Below are positions 27,745-37,466 of a stretch of 64,000 bases of DNA, in pieces. This stretch comes from COE1 sp949066965. GTDB taxonomy: Bacteria; Bacillota; Clostridia; Lachnospirales; Lachnospiraceae. The notes under the pieces are model-generated. The model had not been told where the DNA came from, did not search any database, and saw nothing but the letters and a program-made list of their open reading frames with translations. The DNA is taken from the NCBI GenBank assembly GCA_949066965.1, contig CARTDA010000002.1, positions 147,369 through 211,368 of the forward strand, in the 5' to 3' direction. The number at the start of each line of letters is the position of its first letter. Position 1 is the stretch's first letter. Position numbers and translations under genes: made by a program.

Positions 27745-28527
27745 CTAACCTTCTTTCTCAAGCCTTTTCCCCAGGGCGTGCCCTTTTACTTTTCTGACAG
27801 CGGCTTTCATCCGTCTTGTAACCGGCTCCTTTATAAAATTAGGGTACTGCGCATTTGTCCCCTCCCACTTGTGGAAGGCAAACGGCGTAATCCCCTGTAC
27901 CTCGGGAATCATTTTTTCATGACTATAATACTTCGCGACGGAAAGCGGGGCAATGCGCATGCCCTCGGCTTCCAGCAAATGGCGTATCTTACAGCAGATA
28001 AATCCATCCTCATAATACCACATCCTGCCATATGCGTACTCGCCTTCCCACGGAATGCCTGCCTTTTTTGGAAAATCCATCAGGCGCTTGCTGCGGATTC
28101 CGGCGCTGTTTCCGACGCGGCAGATGTTTCCGTCCCTGTCACGGTATGTCGTCGTGTCCCCTGCAGGGGGAAGCGGCCATGGGGCGCCGATATAATCATA
28201 GTCCAGAAACTCGTCCCGCCACATCTCAGGGTGCACGACGAACCCGTCCGCATGGACAATCAGCGCAAAGTCCGTGCGGATGTGGCTCCCGAGTTCGTAG
28301 ACCATTTTGTAATTGAAATCGTCAATGTTGTTTAGCTTATCCGTGTGGCTGTATCGGATGCAATCGGGCAGCCCGAATGGCTTTTTATGCGTAATCAGCA
28401 CCACATCGCCAAAGTCAATCCCGCGCATGCTGTACTGCATCGCCTTGATGGTCGCCCTGACATTCACACTCGTCATCGCGACAAGCGTCACCTGTGGGAG
28501 CTTCAATTTTTTTGTACTGTTTTCCAT
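27745..28527 (-). CDS. DUF5672-family putative glycosyltransferase
   Basis: About 260 residues from ATG 28527 (MENSTKKLKLPQVTL), which has GAGG 7 bases upstream; the frame is open to 28647 inside the preceding gene. TDFALIVHADGFVVHPEMW, DYDYIGAPWPLP, VGNSAGIRSKRLM and EDGFICCKIRHLLEAEG are the hallmarks of DUF5672. HADG may act as the DxD equivalent. These proteins accompany GT2 enzymes in polysaccharide loci. Confidence 0.82.
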   Translation of the reverse strand: MENSTKKLKLPQVTLVAMTSVNVRATIKAMQYSMRGIDFGDVVLITHKKPFGLPDCIRYSHTDKLNNIDDFNYKMVYELGSHIRTDFALIVHADGFVVHPEMWRDEFLDYDYIGAPWPLPPAGDTTTYRDRDGNICRVGNSAGIRSKRLMDFPKKAGIPWEGEYAYGRMWYYEDGFICCKIRHLLEAEGMRIAPLSVAKYYSHEKMIPEVQGITPFAFHKWEGTNAQYPNFIKEPVTRRMKAAVRKVKGHALGKRLEKEG

Positions 28528-28571
28528 GTCCACACCTCTGCCCCTTTCGCAATGCCCAATCCTCTGTACCT

Positions 28572-29594
28572 CTATCCGGCAGCATTTTTCAGCCGCCGCC
28601 TTGCAGAACGCAGCGCCCTGACAGACAAGTCCCTGTATACCAGCCATCTGCTTCTTGCCTTCGCAGCTGCCAATGCCGCGCCATCCAGTCTCTGACCGAT
28701 TCTTTTATAGTATGGCGATGTTTGCTTATATCGGTCAAGCTCCTTCCGGCATGCTTCAGCAGTAAATATTTTTCCCTTTCTGTCAAGATACGCGAATTCC
28801 CTGTAAATATTCTGCTCGGATGCCCAGTAACCATCGGATACGTTATGTCTTGCCCAGTACTTCGGCGCAATAATATACTGGACGGTATCACTTGTAAATG
28901 CCGGAAAAAACGCAAAAGTCGAGTTGGACAATATCAAATAACGTGCGTTCTTAATTGTTGTATAGTCCCCCGCGAGGTCAAAATGATGCGCCTCCACCTC
29001 CGGCAGGATTCTGCGCGCTGCTGCCAAATCATCCGTCACCGTCATAAACTCCATATCCGGGCGTTTCTGCCGCATGATTTTCATGGCATCCAGCCAGTAC
29101 CTGCGCCGGAGAAAAAGCTCCGGGCTGCTTGTGTACTCACCGCCCCTGATATTGATGATGCAGAGGTTTTCGCGGGAATAATCCATGCAGTCAAATTCCG
29201 GCTTTACCTTAAGCCATGTCTTGATTTCCTTTTTGTATTTCCCAAAATAGGACTCGTCCTGCATGTTTCCATAGAGCAGCGTCGTGTGGTCAAGCGCCCG
29301 AAGCGCATTGTCGGCTCCTGTTATATAACACCCGTGTTCAATGTCATGGCGCGAGTTTCCGACATAAATCCTGTCCTCTTTTTCATGGTATTCTTCTGCA
29401 AAACAGTCTTTCCCCATATCCGTCCCGCAGTCAATATCCATAAAATACATACAGTCCAGCAGTTCCCTGTTCAGTATGCTGAAGCCATAGCCTCCGGCGT
29501 GTGCAAGCGCCCTTGTCGTGACATAGCAGAACAGCTGGTTTCCAAGTCCCTGGCCTTTTAACAATTCTGTTGCGATAACTGGTTTTGTCTCCAC
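28572..29594 (-). CDS. GT11-like fucosyltransferase, divergent
   Basis: 340 residues starting at GTG 29594, with GGAGG 5 bases before it. LLKGQGLGNQLFCYVTTRAL at the N-terminus and LILSNSTFAFFPAFTS near the end are GT11 signatures. The central motif reads IINIRGGEYTS instead of HIRRxDY, so the donor pocket may differ from that of the other two GT11 proteins here. It follows the second ABC exporter gene by 15 bases. A fucose-like 6-deoxyhexose donor is likely but unproven. Confidence 0.75.
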   Translation of the reverse strand: METKPVIATELLKGQGLGNQLFCYVTTRALAHAGGYGFSILNRELLDCMYFMDIDCGTDMGKDCFAEEYHEKEDRIYVGNSRHDIEHGCYITGADNALRALDHTTLLYGNMQDESYFGKYKKEIKTWLKVKPEFDCMDYSRENLCIINIRGGEYTSSPELFLRRRYWLDAMKIMRQKRPDMEFMTVTDDLAAARRILPEVEAHHFDLAGDYTTIKNARYLILSNSTFAFFPAFTSDTVQYIIAPKYWARHNVSDGYWASEQNIYREFAYLDRKGKIFTAEACRKELDRYKQTSPYYKRIGQRLDGAALAAAKARSRWLVYRDLSVRALRSARRRLKNAAG

Positions 29595-29609
29595 CTTGTC
29601 CTCCTACTG

Positions 29610-31352
29610 TCACAGCGTCGCCGCTGTAATCTTACCCTCGTCCACTTTATAGATGATATCACACTTTTCAATCGTATTTAACCGGTGCGCGATAATGACC
29701 ATTGTCTTTCTGCCATGAAAACTGTTTATCGCCTCCATGACTGCCGCTTCTGTCTCGTTGTCGAGCGCCGATGTCGCCTCGTCAAACACAAGGATTTCCG
29801 GATTGTGGTAGAGCGCCCGCGCGATGCCAAGACGCTGCCGCTGTCCGCCCGAAAGACGGACACCCCGGTCGCCGATTGCCGTGTCGAGCCCCTCGGGAAG
29901 TCCCTTGATAAAGTCTTTCAGCTGTGCCTCCTCAAGCGCCTGCCAGATTCTGTCGTCGTCTATCTCGTCATCGGCAATGCCAAAGGCGATATTGTTCCTG
30001 ACCGGCTCATCCACGAGATAAATGGACTGCGGAATGTAGCCAATCTGGGCAAGCCATGCCGGATAATTGTCAAAAATACTGACCCCGTCACACGTTATGC
30101 TGCCCTCCCTGACCTTCAGAAGTCCCAGCAGGATATCCACAATGGTCGATTTTCCGGCACCCGACGGTCCCATGATTCCGACAGACTTTCCGCTGGGAAC
30201 CGTCATGTCTGCCCTGTCAAATATCAGTTTGTCCGTATTCGGATAGGCATATACAATACCCTTCAGCTCGATTTTGTCGCGAAGCTGCATTTTCTTTGAC
30301 GTGTCGGCAGGCTTTAATGTCTGGTTGTTCCTGCGGCTGATTTCACTGATGTTCATATTTTCATACACATAATCCAGGCAGGGTCTGAAATAAGATATAT
30401 CTGTCATATATGTGTTAATCCGGTTGATGCTCGGCATCATACGCATCGCCGCCACACCGAAGGCGCCAAGCATGGGAACGAGCGACAGCGCATCGTTTCC
30501 AAGGGAAATATATACAATGATATATCCGAGTATACTCGCCATAAAAACCGTCTCAATCAGAAGCCGGGGTGTGTTATTCAGCACTGCATGCCTTTTTGCG
30601 TATCCGGCGCCAATTTTTCCGCTGCCCTCATAATTGTCAGCAAAAAAGGCTTCCCTGTGCAGTACCTTGACATCCTTGATGCCATAGATTGCCTGAATTC
30701 TCCACTTTGCAATCCGCGACTGGATTGCCTGGTTTTTTGTTCCCAGCTTCGCAAGGCGCGGCTTCAACACTTTCAGCATCAAAAACGACAGGATGCCGAA
30801 CACCACGAGCAAAAACAGCAGGAGCTTCCAGTCCGCAGCAATCATTACGATGCACAGCAGGACAAATACCACGGATTCAGAGACGAGCGAAATCATCGCC
30901 ATCAGGATGTTGAACACATTCGGAATGTCACTGTCCGTCAGCCGGAACACCGTAGGGATATCCGCGTCAAGGTAAAACTCATACGGCCTGTTCAAAAACT
31001 CCCTGAGCACCTGGCTAATCAGCTTGTTCCGGTTAAATGCGATAAAGCGGTTCTGCTCACTCGCCAGCAGGAGCAGGAACGCATTTTTCAGGGCATAGAG
31101 GATAATCAGGGCAGCCAGAAGGGGGATGATAAACCCCTGGATGTCGTCAATCCCCAGCAGGTTCATCGCCCACCGGACATACTTGTTTCCCTCTGCCTTG
31201 GCAGGGTCTATAATCACCCACACAAGGGGCAGTACCGCCGAGACGCTTACCGTCTCAAGAATACCCCCGATAAAAATCAGAACGCCAAGATAACAAATCT
31301 GTATTTTCTGCTTTCTGTCCAAAACATACCGCATTTTTTTAATGATGTCCAT
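29610..31352 (-). CDS. ABC exporter (membrane-ATPase fusion), second PglK/MsbA-type flippase
   Basis: 580 residues. The six-helix domain begins at MRYVLDRKQKIQICYL, and the ATPase carries GPSGAGKST, LSGGQRQRLGIARAL, ILVFDEATSALD and IAHRLNT. It is paralogous to the exporter at 2918-4672 (same DRxQKI start and same architecture). It overlaps the stop of the SGNH/DltD-like gene by 14 bases. Having two such exporters implies two lipid-linked products or a heterodimer; the separate operons favour the former. Confidence 0.88.
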   Translation of the reverse strand: MDIIKKMRYVLDRKQKIQICYLGVLIFIGGILETVSVSAVLPLVWVIIDPAKAEGNKYVRWAMNLLGIDDIQGFIIPLLAALIILYALKNAFLLLLASEQNRFIAFNRNKLISQVLREFLNRPYEFYLDADIPTVFRLTDSDIPNVFNILMAMISLVSESVVFVLLCIVMIAADWKLLLFLLVVFGILSFLMLKVLKPRLAKLGTKNQAIQSRIAKWRIQAIYGIKDVKVLHREAFFADNYEGSGKIGAGYAKRHAVLNNTPRLLIETVFMASILGYIIVYISLGNDALSLVPMLGAFGVAAMRMMPSINRINTYMTDISYFRPCLDYVYENMNISEISRRNNQTLKPADTSKKMQLRDKIELKGIVYAYPNTDKLIFDRADMTVPSGKSVGIMGPSGAGKSTIVDILLGLLKVREGSITCDGVSIFDNYPAWLAQIGYIPQSIYLVDEPVRNNIAFGIADDEIDDDRIWQALEEAQLKDFIKGLPEGLDTAIGDRGVRLSGGQRQRLGIARALYHNPEILVFDEATSALDNETEAAVMEAINSFHGRKTMVIIAHRLNTIEKCDIIYKVDEGKITAATL

Positions 31353-32436
31353 TTTCTTCCTCCATTACCGGTCCAAAAATACGCTCATAATCGTAATTTA
31401 AGTAATATTCCTTCTCATCTTCCCACCGTGCCATGTAATTTTCTTTTGTCACAAGCCCGTCCCCCTCTGCAAGCCACTGCAGTATCAGGGAATTTACATG
31501 CGATGCGTAATGCTCCTTGTCCCTGTAATTGTCCAGATTTGTGATGATATCATACTTGTCGTGGAAATTATATAATTTTACATTCGGGCAGTCCAGCAGC
31601 AGCTCTGTTGCAATCAGCTCTGCATCAAAGTAAAAGTTAATCATGCCCTCCTGGTTCATAAAATCCCACCAGCAGATACTGTACGGCGTATAAAATATAT
31701 AAAATGTCGTGTCCGGGTACTGATTTACAAGGTCTACAAAGTTCTGCTGTATATTTGCCGTAACCATCTTCGCATCGGTCTCGGAAAGCGGGGGCGCTTC
31801 CGGCGCCTTTTCCTCCCAGCGCTCATATGCCGCCATCACATACGGATAACCCGTCTCCTTTTCCCACGAGGAATATTCGTCAAACGTGGTGCTTGGCTCG
31901 CCTTTCAATGTCATGAGCAAACTGGGAATCACACCATGATACCATATATTTTTGTTAAATACATATGCGGCGTCATTCCACGGATTATCATCATAAAGGT
32001 ATGTCGGATAACCTTCGTACTGGTCGTAATCCTTATCGCGGATGATGGCGTTGGAATCCATTGTCCATATCACGGTCTTAAGATTCTCGTTTCTTCTCAG
32101 CGCCCGCCCAAGATTATCCGAAAGCTCCTTGTAGCCTGCGCCCGAAAACGTTTCCTTCACGGATTTTACCCCGAACAGCACGTCCGCCTCGCTCGTCTTA
32201 AAATTCTGTGCCATGGAAGTGCCCGTGATAACCGCGTCATAGTCAAAGTGACGCGATATCCCATCATTGCCATACCGCTCGTCATACAGGCGGTAAGAGA
32301 CAAAGGAGAATGGTTTATGAAAATGGAAAAATGGGTCAAACACCCAGAATACTGCCAGAAGCAGCGCTATGACCGCCAGAAGCAGCGCCATGCAGCAACG
32401 AAACCACTTTTTCGCATCCGATATCTTGTGCTCCAT
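31339..32436 (-). CDS. DltD/AlgJ-like SGNH-fold protein, MBOAT partner
   Basis: 365 residues. One N-terminal helix (CCMALLLAVIALLLAVFWVF) anchors an extracytoplasmic domain. DYDAVITGTSMAQNF gives the catalytic-type serine in a GTSM context, and RDKEHYASHVNS near residue 315 gives the DxxH pair. This matches membrane-anchored SGNH proteins paired with MBOAT acyltransferases in alginate (AlgJ/AlgX) and teichoic acid (DltD) systems. It sits 9 bases after the MBOAT gene. It should complete transfer of an acyl group (probably acetyl) to the glycan outside the membrane. Confidence 0.78.
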   Translation of the reverse strand: MEHKISDAKKWFRCCMALLLAVIALLLAVFWVFDPFFHFHKPFSFVSYRLYDERYGNDGISRHFDYDAVITGTSMAQNFKTSEADVLFGVKSVKETFSGAGYKELSDNLGRALRRNENLKTVIWTMDSNAIIRDKDYDQYEGYPTYLYDDNPWNDAAYVFNKNIWYHGVIPSLLMTLKGEPSTTFDEYSSWEKETGYPYVMAAYERWEEKAPEAPPLSETDAKMVTANIQQNFVDLVNQYPDTTFYIFYTPYSICWWDFMNQEGMINFYFDAELIATELLLDCPNVKLYNFHDKYDIITNLDNYRDKEHYASHVNSLILQWLAEGDGLVTKENYMARWEDEKEYYLNYDYERIFGPVMEEENGHH

Positions 32437-32445
32437 GCCTTCCTC

Positions 32446-33909
32446 CTAAAAATTAAAATACAGAAACTCACTGACCTCGGAAAGGGAAAGCACACTCCAC
32501 ACCAGGAGCCCCACCGTCGCAGCCATCCTCCAGTTCCCATACCTGCCGTCATTGACTTTCTCCTGTGTATTGCGCATACACTGGCAGACAAGTATCAGCA
32601 CCGCGCAGACCACGGCAGGCAGCAGCCACGGGTATGCCTGCATGACAGCACTCCCGCCCGCACGGCTTATGAGATTAATCTCAAAAATTCCCTGAAACGC
32701 TTCCAGCACTGCGGCATGAAGCATTCCGTCCCCATGCACCCTGATCCTGCCAATCATGTCCATACCCTGCTCCACCGAATCCGCCCGGAACATGCTCCAC
32801 GCGACACTGCAAAAACAGAATGTGACTGCCACCCTGATTACATGTGGTATTTTATTGAGAACCTTGTCAAATAAGCGGTCAAACAAGTTCCCGAGACCAT
32901 TGACAGCACCCCACAGGATAAATGTCCAGTTTGCCCCATGCCAGATACCGCTTACAAGGAATACGGTCAGGACATTACAATATGTGCGGACGTTTCCCCT
33001 CCTGCTGCCACCCAGCGGAATATAGACATACTTGGTAAAAAACCTGGTGAGCGTCATATGCCACCTGTCCCAGAACTCCCTGACAGATGCCGCCTTGTAT
33101 GGCGAGTTGAAATTTATCGGCAGCTCCACATTGAACAGGAAACCGATGCCATATGCCATATCACAGTATCCGCTGAAATCAAAGTAAATCTGCATGGAAT
33201 AGCAGAACATCACGAAAACCGTGCTGATGCTGTTGAGGGAGCCAATATTGGCATATCCCGCCGTCACAACCTTTGACAGGCTGTCAGCAACAAGCACCTT
33301 TTTTGCCATGCCCAGCGCAAAGGCATAAATGCCCTTACTCATGTTCCCATACTGAATCCTGTGGTTTTTTGCATCCCGGAGCTGCGGTATCAGCTCGTCA
33401 TGGTACACAATGGGTCCTGCAATCAGCTGCGGGAAAAAGGAGACATACGCCGCATACTCCAAAAGGCTGTACTGCTCGCATTCACCGCGGTATGAATCAA
33501 TGACATAGGACAACTGCTGGAACGTATAAAAACTGATTCCCAGCGGAAGCACAAGCCGCAAAAAGTGATATTCCGTCCGAAACAGCGCATTGACGTTTTC
33601 CACAAAAAAATCATAGTATTTAAAACCAAACAGGATTCCCAGATTCAGCAGCAGCCCCGCAGCCAGGAAAATCCTGCGCCACAGCGGCGTTTTCGTTTTT
33701 CCCATCAAAAGGACAAGCAGATAGTTGCACAGAATGCTCGCAATCAGGATTGCAAGATACCTGATATTCTGATATCCGTAAAACACCATCGACATCACAA
33801 TCAGATATCCGAGCGCTGCCTTTTCCCATTTCATGCGTTGGAGCCAGTAATACCCTGTTACCACAAGGGGAAAAAACGCAAAAACAAAGATATAGGAATT
33901 AAAAAGCAT
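32446..33909 (-). CDS. MBOAT O-acyltransferase, AlgI/PatA-like
   Basis: 487 residues with about eleven helices, the usual size for AlgI. The catalytic histidine lies in VSGIWHGANWTFILWG near residue 315. FPQLIAGPIVYHDELIPQL and YFDFSGYCDMAYGIGFLF are further MBOAT hallmarks. It moves acyl groups from a cytoplasmic donor across the membrane to the SGNH partner encoded just downstream. A start with MLFNSYIFVFAFFPLV is typical. O-acetylation of the exported glycan is the likely outcome. Confidence 0.92.
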   Translation of the reverse strand: MLFNSYIFVFAFFPLVVTGYYWLQRMKWEKAALGYLIVMSMVFYGYQNIRYLAILIASILCNYLLVLLMGKTKTPLWRRIFLAAGLLLNLGILFGFKYYDFFVENVNALFRTEYHFLRLVLPLGISFYTFQQLSYVIDSYRGECEQYSLLEYAAYVSFFPQLIAGPIVYHDELIPQLRDAKNHRIQYGNMSKGIYAFALGMAKKVLVADSLSKVVTAGYANIGSLNSISTVFVMFCYSMQIYFDFSGYCDMAYGIGFLFNVELPINFNSPYKAASVREFWDRWHMTLTRFFTKYVYIPLGGSRRGNVRTYCNVLTVFLVSGIWHGANWTFILWGAVNGLGNLFDRLFDKVLNKIPHVIRVAVTFCFCSVAWSMFRADSVEQGMDMIGRIRVHGDGMLHAAVLEAFQGIFEINLISRAGGSAVMQAYPWLLPAVVCAVLILVCQCMRNTQEKVNDGRYGNWRMAATVGLLVWSVLSLSEVSEFLYFNF

Positions 33910-33914
33910 ATTTA

Positions 33915-34934
33915 CTAACCTTTCCCGTTTCTGAGCGGAATCACGACTTTTTCATAAAGCCGCACGACTCCCGCATACAATGGCGGTGAGAGCAGGAAGA
34001 GCCTTAGCCGCATCCGGTCTCCCTTTGACACTATTTTGCTGCCATACACCCTGTCCGTCTCATCCCTGTCCTTTTTTATCTCAGTGACAAGCCTTGCCGC
34101 CGTCTCACGGTTTCTGCTTTCCACGGCATCCATATAATAAAATAACAGTCGTCTTTGAAAATGATAGCGGGCAAAATCAGCCATCTGCGGCGAGACCATC
34201 TCGCTGATGCAGGCGATATGCGCACGCCAGAACGGTATCTCATCCCGAAACATCCGCTCCGCGCCTGCGGCATTCATAATGCTGCCCTCCCTGTCTATCA
34301 CATAATGGTAGAAGCTGCTGTCCAGATACACTGCCCTGTCCGCCTTACAGAATGCACGCGTCGTGTACAGAATATCCTCAGAGTTCCTCCCCTTGGGAAA
34401 TACCATGCCCTGTACCAGTTCCCGCGCAAAAAGCTTGCTCCACACAGAATTATAAATGATATACGAGTCATGCCCGCCGATATAGATTTTCAGGAGCTCC
34501 TCCCTTGAGAGCGGCACCACGCTGCCACTGCCGCCCGACTCCGTCCTGTCCCTATATTCATTAAAGTATCTGCACACCGCAATCCTGGCATTGTTCTCCA
34601 CGCACGCGCGGTGCATCTGTTCATACATGTCCGGCTCTATCCAGTCATCACTGTCCACATAGCCGATATAGGCGCCCGACGCCAGTTCCAGCCCGGCGTT
34701 TCTTGCGTCGGACAGACCGCCGTTTGTCTTGTGCAGCACTTTCACGCGGCCGTCCTTGCGCGCATAGTCATCGCACAGCTGTGCGGATGCATCCGTCGAG
34801 CCGTCGTCCACAAGAATGATTTCCAGATTCCGATACGTCTGGCGCAGGATGGACTGCATACATCTGTCCAGAAACGGCTCGACATTATAAACCGGAACTA
34901 TGACGGATATCAAATCCCTTTCGCTATCGTTCAT
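33915..34934 (-). CDS. Family 2 glycosyltransferase
   Basis: 339 residues. ISVIVPVYNVEPFLDRCM, VDDGSTDASAQLCDDYA and GYVDSDDWIEPDMY are textbook GT2, and the enzyme resembles EpsJ/CpsJ-type transferases. The N-terminal 110 residues resemble the GT2 at 1880-2857 (including RQTYRNLEIILVDDGSTDAS), so the two are close paralogues that diverge after that. It lies 5 bases before the MBOAT gene. Confidence 0.9.
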   Translation of the reverse strand: MNDSERDLISVIVPVYNVEPFLDRCMQSILRQTYRNLEIILVDDGSTDASAQLCDDYARKDGRVKVLHKTNGGLSDARNAGLELASGAYIGYVDSDDWIEPDMYEQMHRACVENNARIAVCRYFNEYRDRTESGGSGSVVPLSREELLKIYIGGHDSYIIYNSVWSKLFARELVQGMVFPKGRNSEDILYTTRAFCKADRAVYLDSSFYHYVIDREGSIMNAAGAERMFRDEIPFWRAHIACISEMVSPQMADFARYHFQRRLLFYYMDAVESRNRETAARLVTEIKKDRDETDRVYGSKIVSKGDRMRLRLFLLSPPLYAGVVRLYEKVVIPLRNGKG

Positions 34935-34962
34935 CCAATCCTCCCTTTGTTACTGTTCACTC

Positions 34963-35856
34963 CTAAACGACTTCCCCCGCCGCATTGATTAATGTCCACC
35001 CTTTCCAGTCCGCATGTACCGTCTTTGCATCAGCCACTTCGTAGTTGTCATGGCGGAGTGGCCGTATGGCAATCCTGCCTTCATTTTGGTTCAGCCTTGC
35101 CCCCCAGATGCTGAACGTACTGTTTGCACAGATATTGTGGCGGCAGTGGCTCATTAGCTCCATGTCATACATACTGTCCTTTCCGGTGTTCCAGTCCACG
35201 ACATGCATATTCGGCTTGTCGTAATGCTTCCTCACATAATCTGCATCATCGGAAAAAATATAAAAGACCGGGTTCTCTACTCGCTCATCAATATACGCCA
35301 TGGCTCCATTGTAATACGCATCCGTACAGATTCCCATATACCGCTTCCCATCCGCCACGGTGAGGTAATCCTTGCGCCGGATGTGGATGCTCACCGCATT
35401 CTGCCGCGCCATCACGTCCATCAGCTCCCTGTTTCGCGGCTGTCCGCTCTCAGGAAAGACAATTTTTTGCTGTAACAGGGGAATGATATCCGCATAATAG
35501 CGCTCGCATCCCCAGAAACCATACAGGTATACATCATCCATGTCAAAAATCTCGGGCATATACGCCGCATCCTCTTTCACAGTCCTGTCTTTTCTGCCTG
35601 TCAGCTTGCGCCGGATTCTGTCCACAGGACGCATGCCGTTGTCAAGAAGTTTCCTGCGTTCCTCGGGCGTGCACACCGCATAGTCCAGCCCGAGCCATTC
35701 CAGCTCCAGGCTGCGCCATTCCCTGTCACTGCCCTTCGCCTCCCTGTATGCGTACAGGTCAAGCTTCACTTCCTTGCCGAGGGATTTCATTTTTTCATAT
35801 AATGCGTACTGGTAAAGCTGGTTTCCAAGCCCTCCCATAACGTGTATGATTATCAT
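34963..35856 (-). CDS. Alpha-1,2-fucosyltransferase-like, GT11
   Basis: 297 residues. MIIIHVMGGLGNQLYQYALY, VSIHIRRKDYLTV and ICANSTFSIWGARLN are complete GT11 motifs. It differs from the GT11 at 17095 in acceptor-side residues. It lies 17 bases after the GT39-like gene and 28 bases before the GT2 gene. A GDP-fucose pathway is not encoded in the window. Confidence 0.9.
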   Translation of the reverse strand: MIIIHVMGGLGNQLYQYALYEKMKSLGKEVKLDLYAYREAKGSDREWRSLELEWLGLDYAVCTPEERRKLLDNGMRPVDRIRRKLTGRKDRTVKEDAAYMPEIFDMDDVYLYGFWGCERYYADIIPLLQQKIVFPESGQPRNRELMDVMARQNAVSIHIRRKDYLTVADGKRYMGICTDAYYNGAMAYIDERVENPVFYIFSDDADYVRKHYDKPNMHVVDWNTGKDSMYDMELMSHCRHNICANSTFSIWGARLNQNEGRIAIRPLRHDNYEVADAKTVHADWKGWTLINAAGEVV

Positions 35857-35873
35857 ATCCTTGACCCTTCTTT

Positions 35874-37439
35874 TTAATGTTCTTCAGGGGCAGTCAGGAG
35901 AAACAGCTTTGCCGTCGTGTCCACGACCGCTTCCACCTCATACCCATAATCCACCAGCGCCCTTGCCGCCGCGTCAAACTGTCCTGACACGACATAGAGC
36001 TTTTGCGGGAGCCCGTCCGGATAGACCTCCGTCTCCAGAAATGCAATCCACTCCTCGCCAGAGTAATTCAGTGACTCAAGATTCTGGCTGCAATATATAT
36101 TTTCCCATTTATCCTCACTATATGCCGCACTGTGTGTCAGGTAATACACAAAAGGATACCGCTGGTGAAAATTTACATAGGTCGGCAGCTCATATCCTTC
36201 GTCCGCATACCATGTCGCCACCACCGTTCGTAAATCCATCTTTGCCCAGTGGTTGTGAATCCGCTTCACACCATAACAGCAAAACAGCAGCATCCCCACA
36301 ACGACCGCATAGCGGAAATACCGCGTCCATTTCCAGTCCTTCAGAATATCAAACGACTCATAAATCATCAGTGCAATCAGGATGAACCAGACCGGAAAAA
36401 TAAAGAGGTTGTATCTGTTTCCAAACCACCCGTAAGAGTAGATATTGAACGTCGTCAGCACATAATAAATCATGAAAATGCCAATGTTACAGTTGATGAA
36501 CTGCCGCACGCACCTGCGCCTTGTGCGCCGCCACACGAAGATGCCCATAAGAATCAGTGCAAACAGGATGATCCAGATAGCCCATGTCAGCTTGTCCCAG
36601 TCCCTGTCGTAGTCGAGCATGCACCACCGGAGCACCCACATCATGCTGTCAAAAAAATCCAGCACAATATTGTTTCCCGTAATCTCAATCGGCTTGTCAA
36701 TGCCAAGCGTGGAGACTGCGTTTGTTGACTGCGGAACCAGGAACAGGACGACAAGGGGAACCCCTGCCCCGGCTGCAGCAGCGATATATGACGCAAGCGC
36801 TGCCTTGAATGCAGCCCATTCCTTGCTTCGTGCATAGTAAAATAACAGCTGCAATGCCATCGGAACCACCACAAAGACAGCGCCATAATGCGTGTATACA
36901 TCGATGACGCAAAGCGCCGTAAACCCGAGCGCCCTCCTGACTGTAGCTTTCTCCAAAATGTGAAAATACAGGTAAATCGTCCATGCAAGAAACATAATCA
37001 GCATTGTATACTCGGACGCTTCCTTGACATAGTACATCAAAATATAAATGCTGGCGTATATCACAACACAAAAAGCCGCCATATAGCGGTTACATAGCTT
37101 CCTGATCACGAGATAAATCCCGGCTGCAGCGCCAAATCCCATCAGCACGCTGGAAAAACGGTACCACCACTCGCCATGGCTTACCTCGAGCCAAAGACAG
37201 ATAAACCAGTTGTACAGTGGCGGCTGCTGCTGGATATATGCCATCCGTTCATACATTGTGGCGTACTCCGTCACGCCCCTGATCGCGCCTTTCACAGGCA
37301 GGGAACAGTAGAACTCCATCGCCTCGTCCTGCCAGATTGGCGCGTCCGTAAGCTTATACAGCGCCATAATCCAATAATAAATAAATGCCACGCCTGCCGT
37401 AACCCATTCCGGCAGGCGTATTCTGCTCATTTTGTCCAT
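35874..37439 (-). CDS. PMT/GT39-like (ArnT-type) membrane glycosyltransferase
   Basis: 521 residues with about a dozen helices. After helix 1, PIWQDEAMEFYCSLP carries the catalytic acidic residue of GT39/GT83 enzymes, and IQQQPPLYNWFICLWLE matches the second conserved loop (xPPLY). Such enzymes take sugars from polyprenyl phosphate and add them outside the membrane. A C-terminal domain of about 130 residues is extracytoplasmic. It follows the radical SAM gene by 27 bases. Confidence 0.82.
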   Translation of the reverse strand: MDKMSRIRLPEWVTAGVAFIYYWIMALYKLTDAPIWQDEAMEFYCSLPVKGAIRGVTEYATMYERMAYIQQQPPLYNWFICLWLEVSHGEWWYRFSSVLMGFGAAAGIYLVIRKLCNRYMAAFCVVIYASIYILMYYVKEASEYTMLIMFLAWTIYLYFHILEKATVRRALGFTALCVIDVYTHYGAVFVVVPMALQLLFYYARSKEWAAFKAALASYIAAAAGAGVPLVVLFLVPQSTNAVSTLGIDKPIEITGNNIVLDFFDSMMWVLRWCMLDYDRDWDKLTWAIWIILFALILMGIFVWRRTRRRCVRQFINCNIGIFMIYYVLTTFNIYSYGWFGNRYNLFIFPVWFILIALMIYESFDILKDWKWTRYFRYAVVVGMLLFCCYGVKRIHNHWAKMDLRTVVATWYADEGYELPTYVNFHQRYPFVYYLTHSAAYSEDKWENIYCSQNLESLNYSGEEWIAFLETEVYPDGLPQKLYVVSGQFDAAARALVDYGYEVEAVVDTTAKLFLLTAPEEH

Positions 37440-37466
37440 ATCCCATCCCCGGTAAATAGCCTTTTT

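Noticed and set aside
28494..29561. 355-codon plus-strand frame
   Set aside because: Opposite the GT11-like gene; no recognisable motif or ribosome site.
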